A stretch of 64,000 bases of DNA from Notamacropus eugenii (Eukaryota > Chordata > Mammalia > Diprotodontia > Macropodidae). The notes under the pieces are model-generated. The model was not told the DNA's origin. It worked only from the letters and a program-made list of their open reading frames with translations, and made no database searches. Both the position numbers and the translations under genes were made by a program. Where the stretch lies: contig NC_092878.1 of the NCBI RefSeq assembly GCF_028372415.1, positions 137,180,250-137,244,249 on the forward strand, in the 5' to 3' direction. Below, piece after piece: positions 12,635-24,104 of this stretch (the stretch's first letter is position 1; the number at the start of each line of letters is the position of its first letter).

Positions 12635-13064
12635 CTCTATCTGTCTGTATCTCTTTGTCTCTGTCTGCTTCCCTCCTCTATCTTTCTCTGTATCTGTCTC
12701 CCTCCCCCCTCTCTCAATCCCCCCCCTCTCCTCTTTCTCTCTCCTTCTCCCTCCCTCCTTACCTCTCCCTCTCTCTTTTATCTATATCTCTCTCCTCTCT
12801 CTTCTCTTCTTCTCCTCCTCCTCCTTCTCTTCCCACTCCTTTTCCTTCTCCTTCTTCTTTTCCTCCTCCTGCTCCTTTTCCTTCTTCTCCTCCTCCTCCT
12901 CCTCCTTCTTCTCTTCTTCTTCTCCTTCTTCTTCTTCTTCTTCTTCTTCTTCTTCTCCTTCTTCTTCTTCTTCTTCTTCTTCTTCTTCTTCTTCTTCTTC
13001 TTCTTCTTCTTCTTCTTCTTCTTCTTCTTCTTCTTCTTCTTCTTCTCTTTCTGTCTCTCCCCTA
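12635..13064 (+). repeat. Long pyrimidine tract with (CTT)n microsatellite
   Basis: About 430 bases of nearly pure pyrimidine on the plus strand. It grades from CTCT/CCT mixtures into a perfect CTT run from 12958 to 13046 (about 30 units), with a shorter interrupted run just before. The long open frames here (poly-Leu/Ser one way, poly-Lys/Arg the other) are artefacts of the repeat. Confidence 0.98.
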
Positions 13065-13589
13065 TTAGTTTCTTCACTCTTGTCTTAACATTCCAGAATC
13101 TCCTTATCCTTAAATATAGGGAAGATAAAGACCCCACCATAATTACATAAAGATCGAAACAGAGAAAGCCTGAGGATAGATATCTAAAATTTGATGGTAG
13201 TGAACATAGTTGGAAATGGGAGGAAAGATATGGGCACCCACCACTGATCCCCAAGCCATCCAGTTGGAATGGGTATTGATAATCCTAGTGTGGCTCCATT
13301 CTAATGGAGTGTTTTTTATCACAAAGATAACATGATTTTCTTAAATGAATGGATATTGTGACTTATTGCATGTACCCTTTTAATAGCCAAGTCCTCCCCA
13401 CCCATACCTACATAAACTTTTCCCTGGCAGCTGGGCAACACAGATCATGAGGTGACCAAAATGCTATTAAAACACACCAGAAGCTCATCCATATACATCA
13501 TAAAACTGGTTTTTAAATCACTGTTTCCTAGAAACCTAAACAGTATAAAGTTCACAAGATGGTAGATTTAAAAGCAGAAAGGACTTTCC
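13065..13589. other. No gene or repeat recognised
   Basis: Unassigned DNA between the pyrimidine tract and a SINE. Confidence 0.4.
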
Positions 13590-13765
13590 CTTTATTTCAC
13601 TCAGTCCAACCACATCATTTTATTGGCGAGTAAGCAGAGGCCAAAAGATATGAAATGACACATGCAAAGTCCCAGGGGTAGGAAGTAACAGAGCCAGGAG
13701 TTTAAACCAGAACTTCTGATTCCACACATGGCCACTGTCCACTGCACCATGCTAACTCCCTCAAT
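13590..13765 (-). mobile_element. CORE-SINE/MIR-like remnant
   Basis: Antisense copy: cacatcattttattggcgag, aagtcccaggggtag, gagccaggagtttaaaccag, ccactgcaccatgctaac. Confidence 0.7.
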
Positions 13766-13811
13766 ATAATGTCATATGGACCAAACTGATGAGCAGGCAA
13801 TAAATTCAATC

Positions 13812-14009
13812 ACAGAATCACAGAACTTGAGAATTGGAAGGAACTTCAGTGGTCATCCAGCTTAGCCCATGCATGAATGAAATCCCCCCAGTTTCTGTCT
13901 GAAGACCCCCAAGTTGGAGAAACCACCACCTCTCAAGACAGGCTATCCCACTTTCAGACATTTCTAATTATTATGAACTATTTACTGAAATCAAGTCCAA
14001 ATTGGCTCT
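13812..14009 (-). mobile_element. CR1/L3 LINE remnant, segment 1 of 4
   Basis: Contains the amniote CR1/L3 3'-region signature: cacagaacttgagaattgga, aggaacttcagtggtcatcc, then a cacctctcaagacaggctat stretch. It resumes at 14766 after an inserted L1. Strand follows the usual description of this signature as antisense to the CR1 ORF and is uncertain. Confidence 0.7.
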
Positions 14010-14765
14010 TTCAGAAAATAGTATTTTATTTTTTTCCCAATTATATGTCAAGACAAATTTTTAGCATTTTTATAAGATTTTGAGTTCCAAATTTTTCTTT
14101 TCCTCTCCTCTTCCTAAAATTTGATATAGGTTATATATGCATAATTATGTAAAGCATATGTCCATATTCACCTCAGTTGTGAAAAAAGAAACAGATCAAA
14201 AGAAAAAAACCACACAAAAAATAAAGTAAGTGAAAAAGATATGCTTCAGTCTGCATTCAGAGTTCATTAGTTCTTCATCTGGGTGTGGATAGCATTTTTC
14301 ATCATGGATTTTCACACTTGTCTTGGATCATTGTGCTGTTGAGAAGAGCTAATTCAGGGCTGGGGGAACCTGTGGCCTCGAGGCTACATGTGGCCCTCTT
14401 GGTCCTCAAGTGCGGCCCTTTGGCTGAATCCAAACTTCACAGAACAAATCCTCTTAATAAAAGAATTTGTTCTGTCAAACTTGGACTTAGTCGAAAGGCT
14501 GTACCCAAAGATATAAAAGGCCTGAGTCATTCACACTTGATCATCACATAATGTTGCTGATACTGTGTACAATGTTTTCCTGCTCCTGTTGGTTACTCAG
14601 CACCAATTCATACAAATTTTTCCATGTTTTTCTGAAGTTTGCCTGCTCATCATTTCTTATTGCACAACCGTATTCCATTATATCCATATACCACAACTCA
14701 TTCAGCCATTCCCCAATTAATGGGCATTTCCTCAATTTCCATGAATTGGACCCTTGGACACATTT
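14010..14765 (-). mobile_element. L1 3' end, antisense, inserted in CR1/L3
   Basis: T-rich start (polyA on minus) at about 14020, 3'UTR and then ORF2 C-terminus on the minus strand (KTWKNLYELVLSNQQEQENI, GEWLNELWYMDIMEYGCAIR). Interrupted by a MITE at 14355-14522. Confidence 0.85.
14355..14522. mobile_element. hAT-like MITE inside the L1
   Basis: About 168 bases beginning cagggctgggggaacc and containing ctcgaggctacatgtggcc and the inverted gaacaaatcctctta / aagaatttgttctgt arms. The L1 reads through when it is removed. An approximate 8-base target duplication (ctaattca / ctgagtca) fits the hAT superfamily. The right terminal repeat is missing. Confidence 0.65.
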
Positions 14766-15062
14766 ATTCATTGCTCCTGTATTTGCTCTCCAGGTTCAAA
14801 TAGAACAAGTCTAGGTACTTCTTTACATGATACCCCTTCAAGAACTAGCTCATGTGTCAATCCTGATTCTTTTCCAGGCTAATCCTGTCCATTTCAGCTG
14901 AACTTCACATGACATGGATTTATAGTGTCTTTGGACACTATCCAGTTTATCAATGTCTTTTAAAAACTGTGGCACTCACTACTGAATGGGATTCTCCAAA
15001 TGAAGTCTTATGAGGGCAGAGGACTGTGGGACTATCACCTCCCAAATGTTGTAAGCTATGCT
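14766..15062 (-). mobile_element. CR1/L3 LINE remnant, segment 2 of 4
   Basis: Resumes with cattgctcctgtatttgctc and runs through tagaacaagtctaggtac, a ttttccaggctaatcctgtc block, atcaatgtcttttaaaaactg and gggactatcacctcccaa, all in CR1/L3 order. Confidence 0.75.
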
Positions 15063-15188
15063 AGTCTTAGAGGCAGCTACATAGTTAAGTGGATAGTGCG
15101 CTGTGTCTGGAGTCAAGAAAACCTTAGTTCAAATCTGGCCTTAGACATTTTCTAGCTGTGTGAACCTGGGCAAGTCACTTAATCTCTG
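15063..15188 (+). mobile_element. MON1-like SINE, left part
   Basis: aggcagctacatagttaagtg, gtgtctggagtcaagaaaac, agctgtgtgaacctgggcaa and gtcacttaatctctgt. The expected right half appears only at 15741. Confidence 0.85.
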
Positions 15189-15740
15189 TTCATGTTGTTT
15201 GTCCTTCATTTTTGAAGACATTTTTGAATGACATCAAAGGGTGATGTCTTGACTCATGCATGAATTTGATTTAAGTGAGACAGAGTTGCACAAACTTCTT
15301 AACTTCATTCTCCAGTGGTAAGACAAAAGTCAAGATGACTGGAGATGGCCTGGGATGCAGTGGATGAGCTTGGCATCTTCAATTTCAGACCAAGCTCTGA
15401 GCACTCCACAGTGCCCATTTTAGCTGTCTTATGGTTGTTGGAACAAATTGTTCTCATTCACCCATTCTGGCAGGAGAAGTCTTCACATGCTTGGACTAAA
15501 CAACCCCCTACCTCACTGAAGTTTTTGAGGCCCATCAGTTACCCTCAACCTAGTTTTGCCTGTCTACTGAGATGGTTTACCAAGATACAACTGCTGCACA
15601 TGCTACAGCTTCTTAGAGCCACAGGTGAGAGCTGAGTTCCAGGTAGACACCAAAAGTAGATCAGTAGTCCTGAAAAGTACTTGGTAAAGCCTCTCACCAG
15701 AAATGCTAGTCTTCCTTGCACACCCCATACACACCTCTCT
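15189..15740 (-). mobile_element. RTE-tailed SINE-like repeat inserted in MON1-like SINE
   Basis: Reverse-orientation copy beginning with the tail complement gttgtttgtccttcattttt. Internally it holds agatgactggagatggcctg, ttctcattcacccattctgg and cacatgctacagcttcttag. The same repeat occurs at 42690-43135. Confidence 0.75.
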
Positions 15741-15870
15741 TTGCCTAAATCCACTGGAGAAAGAAATGGCAAACTATTTCAGTATCTTTGCCAAGAAAAC
15801 CTCATGACAATATTGGTTTGCTTTGGTTCAAAAGGTAATAAAGAGTTGGACATGACTAAAAAAAATACCT
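15741..15870 (+). mobile_element. MON1-like SINE, right part
   Basis: ctggagaaagaaatggcaaa, ctatttcagtatctttgcca, agagttggacatgact: the 3' half missing from 15063-15188. Confidence 0.85.
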
Positions 15871-16094
15871 TTTTTTTAAACAAAACCTAAGATTTGCATC
15901 TCTTTTTTAATGATTACACCACACTGCTGACTCATATGAGCTTGGAGTTCACTAAACCCCCCATGTTTTCAGGACATTTGCTGTCTAACCATGCCTCTCA
16001 TGTATTATACTTACAAAGTTAATTTTTCCATGTATCCAAGGACAAGATTTTATAATTGTACCTTATAAGACTCATTCCCATAATCTAGCCTGTC
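15871..16094 (-). mobile_element. CR1/L3 LINE remnant, segment 3 of 4
   Basis: Contains cacactgctgactcatatga, a tccaaggacaagattttata region and ataatctagcctgtcaac, in CR1/L3 order just before the RPL17 retrocopy. Confidence 0.65.
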
Positions 16095-16775
<681 letters not shown>

Positions 16776-16885
16776 GGATCCAATATTTTATCTATTTATC
16801 TAAGTTTTGTGTCATCTACAAATGTATTTAGCGTACCACATGTGCTTTATCTGATTCACTGATAAAAATGTTGAACCATGCACTG
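16776..16885 (-). mobile_element. CR1/L3 LINE remnant, segment 4 of 4
   Basis: Continues after the RPL17 retrocopy: ggatccaatattttatc, gtgtcatctacaaatgtatt, ctgattcactgataaaaatg, ttgaaccatgcac. Confidence 0.65.
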
Positions 16886-16899
16886 TGTAGCATATGGGA

Positions 16900-17110
16900 G
16901 ACCTTTTGGACATTGACATGGAACAGGGTAATTGGGTTCAAATTATAATTATTCACCTGTACTCACCTGTGTGACTTCGAATAAGTCACTTGACCTCCTT
17001 TATATCAGTTTCCTCATCTATAAAATGATGAGGTTGGGCTAGAAAACTCTGAAGTCCCCATGAAACAATGAGCCAGCATTTAAATCTGTACCTTCTAACT
17101 CCAAGTACTT
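16900..17110 (+). mobile_element. CORE-SINE remnant
   Basis: gaataagtcacttgacctcc, atcagtttcctcatctataa, aatgatgaggttgggctaga. Confidence 0.7.
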
Positions 17111-17699
17111 ATTCACTACATCAGTGAATTGAAACTTTCCAGAAGAACCTCAGATGCTCTCAGCTCTACTAAGATTAGCCCCACAGAGAATGCAAAAATG
17201 GTCTAGCTCTTGCTAGAAGGGACAAATTTGAAGTGAATTCCTCTTCACTCTACTCTTACACTATGACCTGTGCATTCTCTCAATTGAGGCTTTGCTATCT
17301 GTGTTTAAAGTTTTGGACATTTTCTTATATTATTTCCTGCACTATGATATTCAGGTCTTTTGCTTTGCCATGTTCTTTCAAAAGACCGTGATCCCTAAGT
17401 CATCTCTGTACATACTAGGCCATTTGCATTGACTTATATAGAATTTATTCATTCTTTTAACGTCAAAAGAGATGAATAGGTTTCCTTTTTTTAAAGGGAT
17501 AATAGACATATTTGCTTTGAAGATTTAGCAGGAACACATAAGAAAATCTTCTTCATTCAAGACCAGAGAAACATACTCTCTCCTAAGCTACCTCAGTCTC
17601 TTAGGAGAAGAGACATTTTCTACCTAGTACTGGTTCTACCCAGTTCATGTCCAAATGTAATATCACTGCTGGATGAATCCCACTAGCAAATTGTAAATT
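17111..17699. other. No gene or repeat recognised
   Basis: Unassigned DNA. Confidence 0.4.
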
Positions 17700-18440
17700 A
17701 CCATTTGAAAACATGCTCAATCAATGCAAATTAAGTAAGTTAAATTTAAAATAACTCTGAGGTTTCATCAAACCCTGCAAATTGACAAAGATGACAAAAC
17801 TCAGGAAATTCAACATTGGAATGGAAGAGATGTAATGGTGGAGCTGTAAACTGGTTCAGTCATTCAGGATTTTAGGTTGGAATTATGCAAGACAAGTGAC
17901 TATACATAGACTTTGATTCAGTGATCCCACTTCTCAGGGTAAATCCCAAGGAAGTCAAAACCAAAACCAAACTTTCCATGTTTTCTATAATATATATCAT
18001 ACCACTATTTTGCATGTTTGCCAAAAACATTCCCAATACAGTTGCTTGTGGACATAACACAGTTATTTTTCTATAAGAAATGACAGATATGAAGAATTCA
18101 GAGAAATGTGGAAAAATGGATATGAATGGATACAAAGAAAACTAAACAGAGCTTAAAAATCTATACAAAGTGAAAAAACCAATAAAAGGAAACCAGTCTC
18201 TGAATAACTGGAAATAAAAACCTACCGATCATCTGGGAGATGATGACATATCCCTTCATATTCACAGCTGAGAGTAATAGGGCCAATGCATCAGAATGTT
18301 GCATAAACTGTCAAATGCAATTACTGATTTTATTTAATTTTTCTCTTTGTTGTAAGGGAGAGTTCCATGTGGGAAATGGAAAGATTTTACGTCTAGAAAA
18401 GAGTATGACATAAAAGACAAAATGTATTTTTAAAAAAACA
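17700..18440 (+). mobile_element. Old L1 remnant (ORF2 C-terminus and 3'UTR)
   Basis: Follows the L1 ORF2 C-terminal order: ataactctgaggtttcatca, ctgtaaactggttcagtcat, a LISYRK-type taagaaatgacagatatg block and an A-rich end near 18435. Much more diverged than neighbouring L1 copies. Confidence 0.7.
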
Positions 18441-18729
18441 TACTTTATTCGTGCTTTCATTTATTACTGTCATTTCCCATTGACCATCCTTTTCCATCCC
18501 TGCCCCTGCAGCCTTTCATTTAAACAACAATAATTAAGAAAAATAATCCACTGACTATTCTCCATCTACGGTTTAATACCTCTCTGCTAGAGGAGGGAGC
18601 TATACTTCCCTGAAAATCCTCTGAAGTCAAGACTGGTCCCTGCAATGATTTGATCAGAATTATCTTGCATCTTTCAATATATTTTCCCTTACAGTATTGT
18701 AGATGCTATGTGAAGGGACTCTCAAAAAT
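18441..18729. other. No gene or repeat recognised
   Basis: Unassigned sequence. Confidence 0.4.
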
Positions 18730-19345
18730 CTTCTCTAGAACCACATTTTGAAAGTGTCAGTTCTGCGCCACTTGGCTTCCCTTGTAGTCTAACTCTCACA
18801 GCCATATATTGCTACTAGAAGAACATGGCTTTGACTATATAGACCTTTGTTGACAAGGTTCTGCTTTTCTAGTATTCTCTCCACATGTGCTATAGCTTTC
18901 CTTCCAAGGAGCTAGTGTCTTTTAATTTCATGGTTACAGCTGCCACTTGCAGTGAACTTTTATAAAATCTGACACTGCTTCCATTTCTTCTCCCTCTATT
19001 ATCCAGGAAATGATGGGACTACCTGTAAGATGTTTTTTTTTTAAATGTTAAGCTTCAAGCCAGCTTTTACATTCACTTCTTTCTCTCTCTTCAAGAGGTT
19101 TTTATTCACTTTTTGCCATCAGAGTGGCATTGTCTGCCCATCTGAGCTTGCTGATATTTCTCTCGGTAACCTTAGTTCAGCTTTTGATTCATCTATCTTG
19201 GCATTTTGTATGATGTACTATGTGTGTAAGTTAAATAAACAGGATGACAATATATATAGCATTGTCATATTCCTTTTCCAATCTTAAACCCAATCAGCTG
19301 TTTCATGTTCAATTCTAACTGCTGCTTTTTGGAAGGATGGAGAGT
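18730..19345 (-). mobile_element. RTE/BovB-type LINE remnant
   Basis: Antisense to the plus strand it carries recognisable BovB reverse-transcriptase segments: gtctaactctcacagccata, ctttccttccaaggagctag, tgtcttttaatttcatggtt, gcttcaagccagctttta and taaataaacaggatgacaat. The order matches BovB as I remember it. Heavily decayed. Confidence 0.75.
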
Positions 19346-20164
19346 AATGAAATTCACTTTCAAATTACTTCCAATGACTAAATTAAATTTACTTTCATTT
19401 CAAAAGTGAAAATTGTCATCAAGGGATGGCAGAAATCAAGCTGACAATGGCAGGCCATAATCCTCAGAGCTTGAGAACTACTGAACTAAATCATTTGGAA
19501 ATTTTTTTTAAAAAAAAGTTTATTAAAAACAAGAAGGAGATAATTTGTCAACTGAGATAAATCTCTAAGAGATATCAAGGAATTTCCAAAAGAAAGATGA
19601 TGTCCATGTTGAAGCAGTGATGGGAATAGAAATATTCTATTGGTAAATCTCTACGTAATATGGGGTTTTCTGAACAGGATGGAAGGCTTGGAACATTGTC
19701 CAGGGCTTTCTTTTCCCAGTTCTACAAATTTTCTGGAGCTATGTGTAGTGGATTGAGTAAGAGTTATTTCTTTTCTGCATTATATGCTTGGAAAGGTTAG
19801 TTTTGCTTGATAGTCTGATCAGGGTTACCAACACTCATGATCATCTATTTAAGTTCCTAAAATCCATTGGGAAAAGAAAAGAAATAAGAGGGAAGAGGAG
19901 AAAGAAAAGAAAGGGAGAACAGGGAAGGCAGGAAGGAAATAAAAGAAGAAAGAAAAAGAGGAAAGGGGAGGGAAAGGGGGAGAAAAAGGAGACAGTTGGA
20001 AGAAGACCTTGAGGCATATCGTACAGGAAACATCTGTTGGGAAGAGGTCTCTATGCTTCCTCCCAGACCCTCATGATGAGAACAACTTAACTTTAAGAGA
20101 TAGCCTCTCTTATAAGATACTGCTGCCACCTTCAGTCCTTTCCTATATTCTGCAAAGAGAATCA
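19346..20164. other. No gene recognised; purine-rich tract at 19860-19997
   Basis: Unassigned DNA containing a roughly 140-base G/A-rich imperfect repeat (gggaaaagaaaagaa type). Confidence 0.5.
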
Positions 20165-20955
20165 TTCCCCAGAAATGGTAAAAGGGCCCCCCTTTTTTAT
20201 TTTCTTTTTTTTCAGTGTTCTACAATCATTTCCATGTATCTTAGATTTTTTCCCTCCCTCCCCCTCTTTTCTCCTCCCTCCCCCTCCTTATTCGCTCTCT
20301 CCCCACTCCCTCCCTGAGACAATGCAATCTTATATAGGTTCTACACATACATTCCTGTTAAATACATTTTCATCTTAGTCATGTTGCATAGAAGAACTAA
20401 AATGAATGGGAGAAATCATAAAACAAACCAAAACGTAATACAAAAGAACATGGTCTGTTTCTATCTCTGGCCCAATTCCATAGTTCTTTCTCTGGATGTG
20501 GAAGGCATTTTGCCTCGATTCCATGGGGAATTTTTTAGGTCCTTGTGTTGCAGTAAAGTTTTAAGTGTACCAGAAAAATTCCTCGCACACTGTGGTTGTT
20601 GCTGTGTACAAAGTTCTCCTGGTTCTGCTCCTTTCACTCAGCATCAGTTCATATAAATCTTTCCTGGCCTCTCTGAAGTCTTCCTGTTCATCATTTCTTA
20701 TAGCACTATGGTATTCCATTGTATTCATACACAACAACTTGTTCAGCCATTCCCCAGTTGATGGACATTCCCTTGATTTCCATTTTTTGGCCACCAAAAT
20801 ATTTTTGCACATGTGGGACCTTTCCCATTTTTATAATCTCTTTGGGATACAGTCCTAGAAACAATATTGCTGGGTCAAAGGGTATGTACATTTTTGTAAC
20901 TCTTTGGGCATAGTTCCAAATTGCTTTCCAGAATGGTTGGATGACTCCTTGTTTT
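20165..20955 (-). mobile_element. 5'-truncated L1, antisense
   Basis: 3'UTR at the left, then ORF2 C-terminus on the minus strand: EDFREARKDLYELMLSERSR, GEWLNKLLCMNTMEYHSAIR, AILFLGLYPKEIIKMGKVPH. It ends at the KAIWNYAQ region near 20940. Confidence 0.9.
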
Positions 20956-21220
20956 TCAAAGGTTACAGTATATTTACCCAGGGAGATAAAAATCCATCAA
21001 TCCAGCCTTTTTGGACATTAGGTTAGACTAACTTACTTTAAATTTGAACAGAACTTAGGCAGAGGTCTGTAGATGTTTTGTTGTCTTTTTGTTTTATGGT
21101 CCTCATAAGATAAGAAATATTTCCTTCTGAAAACATTGATTTGAGGACCTCATGAAGCAAGACTGAATTGGAACATTTCTAAGACCTCTAAGGATTTTCT
21201 TGTATTAATTCACAGAACTT
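20956..21220. other. No gene or repeat recognised
   Basis: Unassigned DNA between two L1 fragments. Confidence 0.4.
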
Positions 21221-21738
21221 AAAATATTACTTCATTCTTTGACCCAGGAATACCACTACTAGGTCTGAATCCCAAAGTGAACAAAAGGAAAAGAAAAAGG
21301 GCCTACGTGTACAAAATATTCATAGCAGCTATTGTTGTGGTGGCAAAGAATTAGAACTTGAGGGATGTTCATCCACTGGGATGAAGAAGTTATGGTATAT
21401 CACTGTGATGTAACACTATTGTGACCTAAGAAATCATGAGCAGAAATCAGATGCTTTCAGAAAAACCTGGAAAGACTTATACAAACTGAGGCAAAGTGCG
21501 GTGAGCAGAACCAGGAGAACATTGCACATAGTAATGACAATCATATTTTGAAAATTTTCTTTATTTTTCTTGGGTTTTTTTGATCTGTGTTTTCTTTCAC
21601 AACATGATTAATAAAATTGCTTGCCTTCTCAATGAGGAATGAGGGAGGGAAGGGAGATACAGAATTTGGAACTAAAAAATATTAATGTTAAAAATAGTTT
21701 TTACATGTAATTGAAAAAAATAAAATATTTAAAAGTAA
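21221..21738 (+). mobile_element. 5'-truncated L1
   Basis: ORF2 C-terminal sequence from ttctttgacccaggaatacc through gtggcaaagaattagaactt and gaaaaacctggaaagactta, then a 3'UTR with an A-rich end at 21705-21738. Confidence 0.85.
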
Positions 21739-21774
21739 AAATATATTGCTTCACAATGACACTACACCGTAAGC

Positions 21775-21965
21775 ATGAGGGGTCTTAACCTTTTTGTTTG
21801 TGTGTGTGTGATGAATCCCTTTGGATGTCTGGTGAAGCCTTGGACTCCTCAATATAATGTTTATAAATACATAAAATAAAAGACATAGGTTAACAAAGGA
21901 AAACTATTATATTGAAATAGTCATAAAAATATTTTTAAAAAAATTCATGGGACCTCAGGTTCAGA
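21775..21965 (+). mobile_element. Terminal-repeat element (old DNA-transposon-like)
   Basis: Left end gaggggtcttaaccttttt and right end gggacctcaggttcagagct are imperfect inverted ends. The interior has gtctggtgaagccttggact, tacataaaataaaagacata and ctattatattgaaata. Copies of the same family occur at 29220-29425 and 40190-41320. I cannot name it securely. Confidence 0.6.
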
Positions 21966-22424
21966 GCTCCAGTGAGAAGATGTGGTTAATTTATCTCATC
22001 TTTATCTAATGAACTATGACAATCCATGTATAAATATTTTTCATTCTTTCATTCCTTTCTCATTTTTCATTTCTGTCAAGTTATTTGACTATATTTCTTG
22101 GAGTGAATTATGAAAATATGCGATGTATTGGAATGTCAACTCCTCAAGGGTAGGAATTGTATCACTTCTGTTTTTGTATGTACATATATGTGCATATCAA
22201 CTTGAAAAGTCATTCTAAGTGCTTCATCATCAGTATTTCATATAAAAGATAGTGTCTAGTTGATCATCTGATACTTATCACTGCCTTACTCACCTCGCTG
22301 GGAATAGATAATTGGAACACTAGAAGGGAGGTCCTTTAAGTTGTTATACTTTTGAACCAAAGATATTATCATTTCATTTAAAATTTCCACTTCAGTCAAA
22401 AGTAATGAGAGCTGTAACTTTACT

Positions 22425-22895
22425 TGATGTGAATATGATGAAATATTATCATGGTGTAAGAAATGATGAAGGGGACGGTTTCGGAGAAACTTTGGGAAAA
22501 GACTTGGGTGAACTGCTGCAGAACAAAGTAAGTAGAAGCAGGAGAACAATTTATTCAACAACAATACTATAAAAGCAAACAATTTTAGAAGACTTAAGAA
22601 GTATGATCAACATAATTCCAAAAGGCTCAAGATGAAATATGCTACCCACCTTGTGAAAGAGAAATCATGTCTCAGAGTGCTGATGACTGAGACATATATA
22701 TATATACACACATATAAACACACACATACATACATATACATATATGAATGACATGGACAGAGTGAAAATTTTCCTTGACTATACATGTTTGTAAAAACAT
22801 TAAAATTTTTTTTAAACAATTGGATATGGGGTAATAGGAAGGGTAGAAGGTAAATTTGTGTTAATTAAAAATATTAATTTAAAAATTTTTTAAAA
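22425..22895 (+). mobile_element. L1 3' end shared by block A and block B
   Basis: Starts at the ORF2 region ggtgtaagaaatgatgaagg, with ggagaacaatttattcaaca, a TA/CA-rich 3'UTR and an A/T-rich end. The matching copy is at 49010-49575 at the same relative position in block B. Confidence 0.8.
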
Positions 22896-23234
22896 AGGCC
22901 TAGGCTAGGTGACTACCAAGGTTTCCCCCCCCAAATTCCAAATTCTTCATTGGTTTTCTAATTCCTGGTATAGGAGAAAGTGATCTAAAGTCAACAATAC
23001 AATTGGAAGAACTGAGGTTATTTTTAAATTTCCGTTATAATGGTGCCACCTATGATGTGGGACTCTTCATGTTCTTTAACATTGGTCTATCAGATATCAT
23101 TGGTTCCTCTCTCTGCTTGCTACCAATTTTAACGTCCCTCTATTCTTTTTGCTGTAATTCTTATCTACCTGTCAATTTATTGTGCTGTATGGAATAGCAA
23201 ATGTTAACACATTTGTATCTATAAATACAGACCA

Positions 23235-23360
23235 GGACAAATTATGACCTTGGACAAGTCACTTACTCTTCTTGGGTTTAAATTTCCTTAATTGTAAATG
23301 AAAGGGTTAGATTAGATAACTCCCAAGGTCCTTCCTAGGTCTGTATCAATGTTACTATGA
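23235..23360 (+). mobile_element. CORE-SINE remnant shared with block B
   Basis: accttggacaagtcacttac and gggttagattagataactcc; the block B counterpart is at about 54630-54735. Confidence 0.65.
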
Positions 23361-23853
23361 TCCTACGATTTGGTCAAACAATTAATCATTTATAAAACAA
23401 CCAATTTGTTAATCTGACTTTAATTGTTGTCCAAATGTAATAATTGGTTGTTTCAAATAATTCGAAGCATTTTGGGTATTTTTAAGATCATTTCACATAT
23501 GTAGGCATATACTTCCCACATATTGTAATCCTGATGCCTAAATTCAGTAGATAAAGATAGAAATGCTAGAGGATGAGAGCATGCAGAGAAAAATGGGAGG
23601 AAAATGTAATTCTTCTTGGATCAATGTAAATAACCTTTTTGACAATGAAACACAAATCATTTTTTATCTTTGCAACTTGTGGTGCCATTGTGACCAAAAG
23701 AAATGCTGCTGGCAGATGGAATGTTGAGATGGAATAGACTCTTTTAGTTGGTTGTGAGTCAGAATGGACACCAGGACAACGGGGTGGAGAAAATATATTT
23801 GTTTTCCAGTTCTAATTTCTCCACTTCCTTATGCTGGAGACTATCATGAGATG

Positions 23854-24104
23854 GGCAGATAGGTGGTGCAGTGGATTGAGCACTGGACCTTGAGTGAGGA
23901 AAACCTGAGTTCAAATCCAGCCTCAGACACTTATTAGTTATGTATCCCTGGGTAAGTCACTTAAGCCCGTATGACTCAGTTTCCTCATCTGTTAAATGAG
24001 ATGGAGAAGAAAACGTCAGACCACTCCAGTATCTTTGTCTAGAAAATCCCAAATGGAGTGGTGAAGAGTTGGATGTGGCTGAAACAACTGGACAACAACA
24101 AATC
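23854..24104 (+). mobile_element. MON1-like SINE (block A only)
   Basis: Near complete: gcagataggtggtgcagtgg, ctgagttcaaatccagcctc, agtttcctcatctgttaaat, actccagtatctttgtct, with a caacaacaaa end. It is absent from block B at the corresponding point near 55195. Confidence 0.9.

Noticed and set aside
12616-13254. 150-158 codon frames rich in Leu or Lys/Arg
   Set aside because: They are translations of the CT/CTT repeat and its complement, with no non-repeat protein content.
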